Assembly: GCA_904419875.1 (NCBI GenBank) | Contig: CAJFTG010000013.1 | Span: 1-48,565 of the forward strand | From: Candidatus Avimonas caecicola | Lineage (GTDB): Bacteria > Bacillota > Clostridia > Oscillospirales > Acutalibacteraceae | DNA length: 48,565 bases | Reading direction: 5' to 3' | Shown: positions 16,321 to 24,510 of the stretch, piece after piece | Layout of the letters: every line of letters starts with the position of its first letter | Numbering within the stretch: position 1 is the first letter of the stretch | Notes under the pieces: generated by a model | Seen by the model: only the letters and a program-made list of their open reading frames with translations | What the model was told of the DNA's origin: nothing | Databases searched by the model: none | Position numbers and translations under genes: made by a program

Positions 16321-18393
16321 TTATTCGTCCTCTTCCACCTTGTGCTCGGCAATCACCTTCTGCGCAACGTTCATCGGCGCTTCCTCATACCGGGTGAAGG
16401 CAAAGCGGTAATATCCCCGTCCCTGGGTCACGGAGCGGAGCAGGGTGGAAAAATCCCCCATTTCCGCCATCGGCACCTCGGCCTCCACGCAGGTGAGATT
16501 ATCCTCCTCCGAGGGATTCATCCCCAGCACCCGGCCGCGCCGTTTGTTGATATCCCCCATGATGTCGCCGGTATTGTCGCCCGGCACATAAGCCTGCAGG
16601 GTGCCGATCGGCTCCAGCAGAACGGGGCCCGCCTGCGGGATGCCCGCCTTGTACGCCAGCGAGGCCGCTGTCTTGAAAGCCATCTCGGAGGAATCGACCG
16701 GATGATAGGAGCCGTCCGTCAGGGTGGCCTTGACCCCCACCATCGGGAAGCCGGCGAGCACGCCCTTCTTCATCGATTCGCGCAGGCCCTTTTCCACCGC
16801 AGGGAAGTAGTTTTTCGGCACTGAGCCGCCGAACACCGTCTCCTCGAACACCATGTCTTCGCTGTCGCAGGGTTCGAACTCAACCCACACGTCGCCGAAC
16901 TGGCCGTGACCGCCCGACTGCTTCTTGTGCCGGCCCTGCACCTTGACCTTTTTGCGGATGGTCTCCCGGTAAGCGACCTTCGGCACCTCCAGCGTCACTT
17001 CCACGCCGAATTTGCTCTTGAGCTTGGAAACCACCACATCCAGATGCTGTTCCCCCAGGCCGGAAACCACCCGCTCATGGGTTTCGTGGTTATGGGTATA
17101 CCCGATGGTGGGATCCTCTTCCATCAGGCGGGCCAGGCCGAAGGAAATCTTCTCCTCGTCCGCCTTGTTTTTGGCGTGCACCGCCATAGACAGGCAGGGC
17201 GCCTCAAACGCCACGCCGGGCAGGACCACCGGCCGGGCCGGCGAGCAGAGGGTGTCGCCGGTGTTGGTGCCGGCCAGCTTGGCCACCGCGCCGATGTCGC
17301 CGGCGCAGATATAGGCGGCCTCCTCCTGCTTCTTCCCGCGCACGGTAAAGACCTTGCCGATCTTCTCCTGCGCGCCGGTGCGGGTGTTGAGCAGCATGGT
17401 ATCCGGCTTGACCGTCCCGCTGACCACCTTGAAATACAGCAGCTTGCCCACAAACGGGTCCACCACCGTTTTGAACACGACCGCCGCCGTCTGCGCGTCG
17501 TCGTTGACCGACAGCTCCACCGGATTGCCGTTAAGGTCGATGCCGGTCTCGCCCGCCATCGATTCCGCGTAAGGGGCCAGCCAGATCAGCCCGTTCATCA
17601 GCTGATCCACCCCTTCCATGGTAAGGGCGGAACCGCAGAATACCGGAGCGATTTCACCTTTACGCACACCGGAGGCCAGTCCCAGGATCATCTCGTCCGG
17701 GGTGAACGCCTCGCCGGAGAAATATTTTTCCATCAGCTCCTCGCTGGTTTCGGCCACCGCCTCGTTCATGGCGGTGCGCAGGCCGTCCAGTCGGTGACCC
17801 ATGTCCGGGATCGGCACCTCGGCCGCCCTGCCGTCCTTATATGTATAGGCTTTGTATTCCAGCAGATTGACATAGCACTGGATTTTGCGATCCTCCACAA
17901 TCGGCACCACCAACGGGCAGATCATGGGGCCGTAGGTAGTTTTCAGCTCCTCGAATACCTTGTAGAAGTCGGCGTTCTCGTTATCCATCTCATTGACGAA
18001 AAAGATCTTGGCGATCCCCTTCTTAGAGGCAGCCCTGAACGCCTTTTCCGCACCGACAGCCAGTCCGCTTTTTCCGGAAACCGTGACCACCACGCTGCCG
18101 GCGGCCCGCATCCCCTCGCTCAGCCCGCCCGAAAAATCGAAGAGCCCCGGGGTGTCCAGAATGTTGATCTTGGTGTTCTTCCATTCCAGGGGCGCCAGCG
18201 CCAGGGAAACCGATGCGCTGCGCTTGATCTCCTCCGGGTCGAAATCGCAGACCGTCGTCCCGTCCGGAACTTTGCCAAGACGGTCGGTGGTCCCGGACAA
18301 AAACAGCATCGCCTCCGCCAGGGAGGTCTTTCCCGTCCCGGCATGTCCGGCAAAGGCGACGTTGCGGATGTTTTTGGCATTGTACTGTTTCAA
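16321..18393 (-). CDS. Elongation factor G-like GTPase (EF-G paralogue)
   Basis: A 690-residue protein with all five EF-G domains, including the domain IV stretch GRHKKQSGGHGQFGDVW and the C-terminal GDINKRRGRVLGM. It is a paralogue, not the housekeeping factor. The P-loop is GHAGTGKT (16-23) instead of AHIDAGKT. The G3 motif is DTPGLFDF (80-87), so the catalytic His of DTPGH is Leu84. The G4 motif is NEMD (134-137) instead of NKMD. GTP turnover is therefore expected to be altered. Such EF-G-like proteins are widespread in Firmicutes with no agreed role. The start is TTG 18393, with AAAGGAG eight bases upstream; the open frame extends to 18477 without support. A good promoter lies at 18520-18548. 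Confidence 0.87.
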   Translation of the reverse strand: MKQYNAKNIRNVAFAGHAGTGKTSLAEAMLFLSGTTDRLGKVPDGTTVCDFDPEEIKRSASVSLALAPLEWKNTKINILDTPGLFDFSGGLSEGMRAAGSVVVTVSGKSGLAVGAEKAFRAASKKGIAKIFFVNEMDNENADFYKVFEELKTTYGPMICPLVVPIVEDRKIQCYVNLLEYKAYTYKDGRAAEVPIPDMGHRLDGLRTAMNEAVAETSEELMEKYFSGEAFTPDEMILGLASGVRKGEIAPVFCGSALTMEGVDQLMNGLIWLAPYAESMAGETGIDLNGNPVELSVNDDAQTAAVVFKTVVDPFVGKLLYFKVVSGTVKPDTMLLNTRTGAQEKIGKVFTVRGKKQEEAAYICAGDIGAVAKLAGTNTGDTLCSPARPVVLPGVAFEAPCLSMAVHAKNKADEEKISFGLARLMEEDPTIGYTHNHETHERVVSGLGEQHLDVVVSKLKSKFGVEVTLEVPKVAYRETIRKKVKVQGRHKKQSGGHGQFGDVWVEFEPCDSEDMVFEETVFGGSVPKNYFPAVEKGLRESMKKGVLAGFPMVGVKATLTDGSYHPVDSSEMAFKTAASLAYKAGIPQAGPVLLEPIGTLQAYVPGDNTGDIMGDINKRRGRVLGMNPSEEDNLTCVEAEVPMAEMGDFSTLLRSVTQGRGYYRFAFTRYEEAPMNVAQKVIAEHKVEEDE

Positions 18394-18519
18394 GTTGAGC
18401 TCTCCTTTCGTTTGGCGCGTTGGGTTAATCCGTCTGCCGCCGGCCGAAACCGGCCGAGTTTCGACGGTATTAAGCAATATTTAACAAAAACAAAAAATGA
18501 TTATTCAGCTACTTTGATA

Positions 18520-18548
18520 ATTATACCCTATCCCCGGCGACTTTTCAA
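18520..18548 (-). promoter_or_regulatory. Sigma-A promoter of the EF-G-like gene
   Basis: On the minus strand TTGAAA (18548-18543), a 17-bp spacer and a perfect TATAAT (18525-18520). The transcript would start near 18513, giving a leader of about 120 bases before TTG 18393. Confidence 0.7.
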
Positions 18549-18570
18549 CTGGGAAAGGCCAATTTACAAA

Positions 18571-18608
18571 AAAATCACCTCGTACCACAATCCGTACGAG
18601 GTGATTTT
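18571..18608 (-). terminator. Terminator after the pseudo-ATPase gene
   Basis: A perfect 15-bp stem AAAATCACCTCGTAC / GTACGAGGTGATTTT with an 8-base loop. Read on the minus strand it is followed by seven T residues. It closes the rlmB/pseudo-ATPase transcription unit. Confidence 0.85.
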
Positions 18609-18630
18609 GTCAATCCTGCATAATATTTCC

Positions 18631-18662
18631 TTTTTACGTTTCTTTCCGTTCCTTTACGCTTC
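18631..18662. repeat. Short 10-bp-period tract
   Basis: TTTTTACGTT, TCTTTCCGTT and CCTTTACGCT follow directly, each with ACG or CCG at the same phase (18636, 18646, 18656). It fills the 3' untranslated gap between the stop codon at 18663 and the terminator. Confidence 0.4.
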
Positions 18663-21422
18663 TTATACCCGGCGAATACAGGGCAAAACCCATGAGAGGA
18701 CCAGCCAGACTCCCGCGTAAGCGGCCAGAAGCAGCGCCGGGAGGAAATACCCGGTGTACAGCGACAGAACCGTGCTGAGCGCAAGCCCGAGCGCCCCGCC
18801 GACAATCTGCAAAGCGACCGCCAGATGGGATGCTCCCCGCAGACGGCGGCAGCAGGTCAATGCATAAGCAATCCCCTCCAGCCTTCCGTTGGAGGCCATC
18901 ACCGCCTCGTTCTTCTCCTTTTCCTCTGCCGTCAGCTGCTCATACCGCCGGCCGGCCGGCGCGCCCATAATCTCCACATAGTACGGGTCCAGATCAAAGA
19001 CGCGGCAGACCATCTCTTCCGTCACGTTGGGATCGCAGGTGCGCACTAAAAGCGTGATTCCCGCGCCTTCCAGCGCTTCCAGCGCAGCGGCAATCCCCTC
19101 GTCGGCCAGATAACTGACCACGAACATGGCGGACAGCTCGCCCGCCGTGGACAGGTACACCAGCTGGCGGTGGTCCTTGGTATACCGCGCCTCATAATCA
19201 CGGGAGGGCACGTCCACGCCGTGATTCTCCAGCAGACGGCGGTTGCCGATCAGCACCCGCCGGCCGCCCACCCAGCCGGACATTCCCATATCCTGCTCGT
19301 ATACCAGCGTATCCACGCTCTGCAGAATATCGGTCCGGTCCTGGATCACCCGGCGGAACACACTGGAAAGGGGACCGCCCGCCGCGATGGATACGGCCGC
19401 CGCGTCGAGGATAGCCTCGTCGATGCGGGTGCCGGAAAAGGTCTTGATGCCATGCAGCAGCACGCTTTCACTGGGGAACAGGTCGAGCGCATCCACCGCC
19501 AGGGCATGCGCACCGCCGAATTCTTCCGCCGCCCGCCATCCGGTCAGCATCGCCCCGCGGCGCAGCGCCCGGCCGGCGGCCCGCAGGAGCGGGAAATTGG
19601 TGGACGACAGGACCGCCAGCGGCGAAGAAAGGCAGAGGGCGCTGGAAAACACGGTAAAAGCGTTCATCCACGCGCTTTCCGCCTGACTGAACACCCCGTA
19701 AACGATCCCCAGCAACAGAGAGGCGGCCAGGGCGACCGGCACATACACCCGCAGCGGTCGGTCGGCCGCGTCCCCTTCATAGGAATTCTTCAGGAAATCG
19801 GTCAAAAAGCCGGTCTTTTCCAGATAGCAGACCACCGGCTCGCCCAATGCCACGGCGGAACGGCCGATTTCCACCGCCGCGCGGCTGTCATCCACCAGCC
19901 GCGCGGCGTATTTTTCCCCGCGGTAGGAAACAAACTGGAAATTCCGGCTGATCCTCAGAAGCAGCATCTGCCGGCCCAGCGCGTTCAGAAACAGCCCGAG
20001 CGCGGCGACCGGCGCCAGGAGGATCGCCCGGCCCGCCGACACCTCGCCGAGATTGAAAAACTGCGCCGCCGTGTGGAGGAGGACCGCCAGGACGGTCACG
20101 CCGACCGCACTGTCCGCGTCGGCTCTCATCCGGAACAGGGAAGCCAGCCCGCCGCCGACGGCGCGGTGATTGACAAGCGCCGCTACGCCGAGCAGAAAAA
20201 GGTTCAGCGAAACCAGAAGCGTGGCATTGAGAAGGGGCAGTTCGAACAGGCCCATGACCGCCGAAACACCCAGAAGCAGCCCGGCGATCACGCCGGTCAG
20301 CGAGAGCTGAAGCCAGCCCATCCGCCGGCGGTAGGCCAGTTCGCTGCGCACCGCCTCGGTTTCCTCATAGCTGCCGTAGTCCTCCAGCTCGTCGTCTTCA
20401 AAAACCTCCGGCTCCTCGGCGGGGTCGTTTTCCTCCTCTTCCCCCGAAAGCTTGAACGAGGTGTGAAATTTAAAATTTTCCACCTTTTTCCGCCGCTGTT
20501 CCTGCAGGCGCGCCTCCGGGTCGTCCTCCGCAGGAGCCCCCGCCGTTTTCTCCTCCGGTTCCCCGGAATCCTCGAGCAGGCTCTCCATCCGGATCTGGTC
20601 GAGGTCGTCCTCCCCCCGGAAGGTATGAAGAACAATGGTCTTGGAAAATTCCGCGGACGTTTTCGGGCGGGAGGCCCTCCCGCCGTTCCCTTCGGCCCCG
20701 CCCGGCCCTTGCGACCGCGGGACGTAAACCTTCACGTCCTTCTCTTCGTCCTCCTCTTCGTCCGCCCTGTCCGGTACGCGCGCGGGTACCGGCGGCTTTT
20801 CCGCGCGCGCCCGGCGGCGCTCCCTCTCCTGCTTCTCCTTTTCCCGCGCCTCCTCCGCCTTTTTCATCATTTCGGGAGTAACGATCACCCGCTCCGGCTT
20901 GCGTGGGGCGGCGTCCGGCTGAACAGGAGAGGGGGCCGGAAAAGGCGAAGGAGCAGCGGACGGGGCGAAACCGTGCCGCGGCGCGGCAGGCGCCCCCGCC
21001 GTATCCGACGCGCCTTCCGCCTTTTGCGGTGCGCCCACAGGCTTCGGGCGGGGAGGCGCCGGCTCCACGGGAAGGCGCTCCGGCTTTGGCGGACGGCGGA
21101 CGGGCGGGAGCGGATGGGGCTCCGGTTTATTCCCCGTCCGGTCAACGGCCAGCGGTGGCTGCACAGGGGCCGTACGGGCAGAAGGCGTCTGCGCGGCGGA
21201 GACCGCCGGGGGGACGGACAGCGCGGCGGGAGATGGGACGCTCCCCGTCGTCCCCGCCGCCTCATTTCCCCGTGCCGCGGCCGGCGCCGCCCCCTGAGGC
21301 TCTCCGTCCGGCCCGGGACGCCGCTGCCGCTCCATGCGCGCCTCCTTGATGCGCCGCGCTTCCTCCAATATCTCATCCACATCGTATGCGGACGGCGGTT
21401 TTTTCGGATTTTGGGAATCCAT
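18663..21422 (-). CDS. Membrane protein with P-type-ATPase architecture lacking catalytic motifs
   Basis: A 919-residue protein. Residues 1-30 carry a short helical motif (AYDVDEILEEARRIKEAR). Residues 31-360 are disordered, Pro-rich then acidic. From about 368 to the end the layout matches a P1B-type ATPase: four helices (about 370-485), an actuator-like segment, two helices (556-605), a cytoplasmic part and two C-terminal helices (866-915). Catalytic motifs are gone. CPC is replaced by CLSSP (597-601), DKTGT by DALDL (644-648, only the Asp kept), TGES is absent, TGDN is RTCDPN (794-799) and GDGxNDxP is missing. The GGRRVLIGNRRLLE stretch (719-732) still resembles the nucleotide-binding domain. 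A transporter-derived scaffold or sensor is possible; function unknown. It follows rlmB by 39 bp. Confidence 0.8.
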   Translation of the reverse strand: MDSQNPKKPPSAYDVDEILEEARRIKEARMERQRRPGPDGEPQGAAPAAARGNEAAGTTGSVPSPAALSVPPAVSAAQTPSARTAPVQPPLAVDRTGNKPEPHPLPPVRRPPKPERLPVEPAPPRPKPVGAPQKAEGASDTAGAPAAPRHGFAPSAAPSPFPAPSPVQPDAAPRKPERVIVTPEMMKKAEEAREKEKQERERRRARAEKPPVPARVPDRADEEEDEEKDVKVYVPRSQGPGGAEGNGGRASRPKTSAEFSKTIVLHTFRGEDDLDQIRMESLLEDSGEPEEKTAGAPAEDDPEARLQEQRRKKVENFKFHTSFKLSGEEEENDPAEEPEVFEDDELEDYGSYEETEAVRSELAYRRRMGWLQLSLTGVIAGLLLGVSAVMGLFELPLLNATLLVSLNLFLLGVAALVNHRAVGGGLASLFRMRADADSAVGVTVLAVLLHTAAQFFNLGEVSAGRAILLAPVAALGLFLNALGRQMLLLRISRNFQFVSYRGEKYAARLVDDSRAAVEIGRSAVALGEPVVCYLEKTGFLTDFLKNSYEGDAADRPLRVYVPVALAASLLLGIVYGVFSQAESAWMNAFTVFSSALCLSSPLAVLSSTNFPLLRAAGRALRRGAMLTGWRAAEEFGGAHALAVDALDLFPSESVLLHGIKTFSGTRIDEAILDAAAVSIAAGGPLSSVFRRVIQDRTDILQSVDTLVYEQDMGMSGWVGGRRVLIGNRRLLENHGVDVPSRDYEARYTKDHRQLVYLSTAGELSAMFVVSYLADEGIAAALEALEGAGITLLVRTCDPNVTEEMVCRVFDLDPYYVEIMGAPAGRRYEQLTAEEKEKNEAVMASNGRLEGIAYALTCCRRLRGASHLAVALQIVGGALGLALSTVLSLYTGYFLPALLLAAYAGVWLVLSWVLPCIRRV

Positions 21423-21461
21423 CCAACGCTCACGCCTTTCCTCTCCTGGAATCGCGCCGCC

Positions 21462-22259
21462 TCACCGGGCGGCCATCCCCCGGCGCTGCCGGGAAACCTC
21501 ATACAGCAGAATGCCGCAGGCAACCGAGGCATTCAGCGAAGAAATCTGCCCTGCCATCGGCAGGGACAGCATAAAGTCGCACTGCTCCTTCACCAGCCGG
21601 CCAATCCCCCGGCCCTCCGAGCCGACCACCAGCGCCAGCGGCCCCCGCAGGTCGGTCCCGCACCAGGGTTCCCCCTGCATATCCAGGCCGTAAATCCACA
21701 CGCCCCGCTTTTTCAGCTCCCGAAGCGTATCCACCAGGTTGGCCGCGCGGGCGACCGGCACATATTCCACCGCGCCGGCCGAGGCTTTGTACACCGCGGG
21801 GGTAAGCCCCGCGGAACGCCGCTTGGGGACGATCACCCCATGGGCGCCGGCGGCCTCCGCCGTGCGGAGGATCGCGCCGAGGTTGTGCGGGTCCTCCAGC
21901 TCGTCGCAGACCACAAAAAAAGGCGGCTCCCCCCTGGCCTGCGCCGCCGCGAAAAGGTCGTCCAGCGAAGCATATTCCTTGCAGGCGGCCAGGGCGACAA
22001 TCCCCTGATGGTTCCTTCCGCCCAGGGACTCCAGCCGGCGGGCGTCTACCTCCTTGACCGGGATCCCCCGGTCGCGGCAGCGGGCAATCAGCGCCGCGGC
22101 GCTGCCGCCGCGCTCCCCTTTCGCCACCAGGACGCTGTCGATTGCCCGCCCGGCGCGCAGCGCCTCGGAAACCGCATTGCGCCCGACAATCGCATCCTCT
22201 CCCGCTTTGCTGCGGTCGTCCCGGTGCGGACGGCCGTTGTGCCGGTCGTAATCTTCCAT
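21462..22259 (-). CDS. rlmB: TrmH/SpoU-family RNA 2'-O-methyltransferase (RlmB-like)
   Basis: A 265-residue SPOUT methyltransferase using SAM, most like RlmB, which methylates G2251 of 23S rRNA. An N-terminal substrate-binding domain (IVGRNAVSEALRAG at about 24-37) is followed by the SPOUT domain with the three conserved motifs: DPHNLGAILRTAEAAG (about 122-137), LVVGSEGRGI and LPMAGQISSLNASVACGILLYE near the C-terminus, which form the trefoil knot. A hydrophilic tail of some 22 residues precedes the usual start. ATG 22259 is favoured because AAGGA lies seven to eight bases upstream; ATG 22268 is the alternative. A TATAAT-type -10 (minus strand, 22376-22371) lies about 110 bp upstream. It forms an operon with the pseudo-ATPase gene. 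Confidence 0.9.
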   Translation of the reverse strand: MEDYDRHNGRPHRDDRSKAGEDAIVGRNAVSEALRAGRAIDSVLVAKGERGGSAAALIARCRDRGIPVKEVDARRLESLGGRNHQGIVALAACKEYASLDDLFAAAQARGEPPFFVVCDELEDPHNLGAILRTAEAAGAHGVIVPKRRSAGLTPAVYKASAGAVEYVPVARAANLVDTLRELKKRGVWIYGLDMQGEPWCGTDLRGPLALVVGSEGRGIGRLVKEQCDFMLSLPMAGQISSLNASVACGILLYEVSRQRRGMAAR

Positions 22260-22616
22260 CGTCTTCATCCTTATTTCCAGCGAATGTTTCCCTCCGGCGG
22301 AAAGCCGGCGGCGCTCCCCGTATGCCGCGGCAGGACGGCCGCACAGGGTCGCCGTGTATCCTTTCCTGTCATTATACCATACTTCTTCGGCAAAAAGGAA
22401 GGGGGAATGCCGGGAAAAAACGGGAAAAAGCAGGAAATATGTAAAAGGCCGCCGGCCGGCCTTTTCGGAAATACCCGGCGGCGGAACCGGCCTTCCGGAA
22501 AGCCGCGTGTTTCGGCGGGGACAGACGGCGTCTGTCCCCGCGCGCTTCTTCATCCACGATGCCGCCGGCCGCCGGAGCGCCTGCCGGCGGCTTCCGGCCC
22601 CGCTTACGCCGCAAAG

Positions 22617-22659
22617 GGGGCGGAACCGCGTCCCGCATAGGGTTCGACGGTTCCGCCCC
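22617..22659 (-). terminator. Probable terminator of the 90-residue gene
   Basis: An 11-bp stem GGGGCGGAACC / GGTTCCGCCCC lies just downstream of the minus-strand gene ending at 22691. Another stem, AAAAGGCCG / CGGCCTTTT at 22443-22465, could serve as back-up. Confidence 0.5.
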
Positions 22660-22690
22660 GCTCCATAAAGCTGCGGCTTCCTGCCCGCGC

Positions 22691-22963
22691 TCAATGCGCC
22701 AGCGCCATGATCAACGCGCCGGCCAACATGCCGAACAGCCCGGCCAGCCCTCCCTGAATCAGAGACCGGCGGCGGTGCTGGCGGCGGTTCCATCGCAGGC
22801 CGGTATACCCCTGCGCGCCGTCGACGACCCGGCGCGCCTCCTCGTGAAGCCGCCCCGGCTCCACGTCCGAAAACCGCGGCCGAACCACCAGCAACGCCCG
22901 TTCAAAATACTCGTTGCCGGTATCGATCACTTCAATAATCTGCCGGTTAACTCCCTTGATCAT
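22691..22963 (-). CDS. Small conserved-type protein with a C-terminal membrane helix
   Basis: A 90-residue protein. Residues 1-30 (MIKGVNRQIIEVIDTGNEYF and following) look like a structured N-terminus of a type I have seen repeatedly at the start of small Clostridia proteins. A basic stretch (RWNRRQHRRR, 57-66) leads into one hydrophobic helix at about 68-88. That predicts a cytoplasmic N-terminus and a C-tail anchor. ATG 22963 has GGGGATGAGCGG before it. No function can be assigned. The absence of any competing frame with a ribosome site supports it as real. Confidence 0.6.
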   Translation of the reverse strand: MIKGVNRQIIEVIDTGNEYFERALLVVRPRFSDVEPGRLHEEARRVVDGAQGYTGLRWNRRQHRRRSLIQGGLAGLFGMLAGALIMALAH

Positions 22964-23676
22964 CCGCTCATCCCCATCCTGCCGTAATCGTCTGCCGCCC
23001 CGCGGCGTCCGGTTTCAGTATGGGCAGAACCCTATCCGATTATACAGCTTATACGGCAGACGCCGCCGCGATTGCCGCCGGCCGGTATCCGGGCGCCGCT
23101 TTTCCAAAGCGCCGGGTGCACAAACCACTGGATTCGACGGCGGCGCGGCCCGCCAAAGGCACCGCCTTCCAAAATGCAAAACGCTAAGCGCGGCAGGTTT
23201 TTGCCCGCCCTTTTCCAGAGGCGCGGGGCCGGGGGCGAAGCCCCCCCGCCGCATCCCGCCGGCCGCGGCCTTCAGGTTCCACCGCGCAGGAGGGCCGCCT
23301 GCGCCGGGACGTCCTTCTGTTCCGCAGGGACAGAGGCACGGAAAGCGGCTGTTCGTTTCTGCGCTTTCGGCCGTCTGAACCGCCGGCTTCTCCGCGGCGG
23401 CAAATCCACAGCCGGCGATTTCCGGGGCGCAGCCGGAGCGAAACTGTCAAAAGCCGGTCGGCCTGTAAAGCCTTGGAAATTTATTTTACTGTTTGTAAAG
23501 AGCGTGTTAACTGTGCCGGTTGTGGAAAACTCCGTGGAAAATGTGAAAAAACAGGCTGTTTACTGCGGGTTTTCCTCCGGTGGAAACTGTGCGCCGCCCC
23601 TCACTCCGGCCGGTGTGTTCCAATACAGGGGGTTGAATCCCCTTTACGTCTCCGGTCGTCCCCGGCCGGCCTTTTC
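22964..23676. other. Gene-free stretch of about 710 bp
   Basis: No supported frame. A local AT-richer patch at 23480-23560 holds TGTGGAAAA (23521), CGTGGAAAA (23533) and TGTGAAAAA (23542), near-matches to DnaA boxes but none exact. The remainder is GC-rich without clear hairpins. Confidence 0.4.
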
Positions 23677-24384
23677 TCAAGAGGGGTCGCGGGTAGTCAG
23701 CCACCAGACCGCCCGCTCAATGGAGTCCTTGGAATTCCCCCAGTCGGCGTCCTCCCCCGCGTTGCGGTAATCGAACATCCGGCAGAAATGGGACACGTCG
23801 CCCCGCAGCTCGGTCAGATAGCTGCGGCAGAGCTTTGCCGCCGCCCTGGCGAAATCCGGCGCGGCCTTTTTGCTCATCCTGGTTCCCGCCGTCTCGACCA
23901 GCAGGGAAAAATGCGGCAGACAGAGGGCGGGCTGTTCCTCGAACAGGCGGCGGAAATCCCGCTCGTTCTCCCACAGCCGGCAGACGGTGGCCAGCATCCG
24001 TTCCATCGCCCAGTCCACCTGCCGGCAGATGAAGCAGCTGCCCGACGTCTGTCCGGCGGACTGCGCCTGCTTTTTCGCGTTTTTCCCCAGGACGGGCGGC
24101 CCGGCGAAAACCTGCTTCTCCACCTCGTTGAGGTGGCTTTCCAGAATCAGCGCCACCCCGAGGCGGTTGCGTTTTTTCAGCATTTTCTGATAATGCGGAT
24201 AGCAGAAGCCGAGCCGGTTCGTCTCCTGCCGCACGTCCGGCTCCATCATCGCCGCGCCGGTGATATAGTCGGTCACCCTTTCCTCCAGGGTATCGCGCAT
24301 CCGGCAGATGGGGCAGCCGTCCTTCGGCTCGAACACCTCGCTGACCGGAATGCTGGTAATGTCCTCCCGCATGGGTTCCTTCAT
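23677..24384 (-). CDS. DUF6062-type cysteine/histidine-rich protein
   Basis: A 235-residue protein with four regularly placed Cys motifs: CPICRM (24-29), GFCYPH (60-65), CFIC (117-120) and ALCLPH (152-157). They form two repeats of CxxC followed by Cx2H, which suggests two metal sites, probably zinc or iron-sulfur. It resembles the uncharacterised DUF6062 family of Firmicutes. No signal peptide or membrane segment is seen. It stands alone on the minus strand, upstream of a gene-free stretch and divergent from the glycosylase gene. Function unknown. Confidence 0.7.
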   Translation of the reverse strand: MKEPMREDITSIPVSEVFEPKDGCPICRMRDTLEERVTDYITGAAMMEPDVRQETNRLGFCYPHYQKMLKKRNRLGVALILESHLNEVEKQVFAGPPVLGKNAKKQAQSAGQTSGSCFICRQVDWAMERMLATVCRLWENERDFRRLFEEQPALCLPHFSLLVETAGTRMSKKAAPDFARAAAKLCRSYLTELRGDVSHFCRMFDYRNAGEDADWGNSKDSIERAVWWLTTRDPS

Positions 24385-24446
24385 CCTTTCCTGAGCGGTC
24401 CCCCGCGGGAAGCCGCCCGCCGGGAACAGACCTGCTGAAATTTCCT

Positions 24447-24475
24447 TTGTCTATCATACCACAGCATGCTATAAT
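24447..24475 (+). promoter_or_regulatory. Sigma-A promoter of the glycosylase gene
   Basis: TTGTCT at 24447-24452, a 17-bp spacer and a perfect TATAAT at 24470-24475. The start site near 24482 rules out translation from the earlier TTG at 24475. Confidence 0.7.
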
Positions 24476-24510
24476 TGTACAGAAGACGATCAGAAAGGGG
24501 AACGGCGGCG

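Noticed and set aside
19170-22640. Very long plus-strand open frame (1156 codons) opposite the pseudo-ATPase and rlmB genes
   Set aside because: High-GC shadow: its composition (His, Arg, Pro, Gln rich, no domains) is what the antisense of these genes produces, and it has no ribosome site.
23506-23560. Cluster of DnaA-box-like TGTGGAAAA motifs
   Set aside because: None matches TTATCCACA exactly, no dnaA/dnaN/rpmH genes are near, and the motifs are few. Not enough for an origin.
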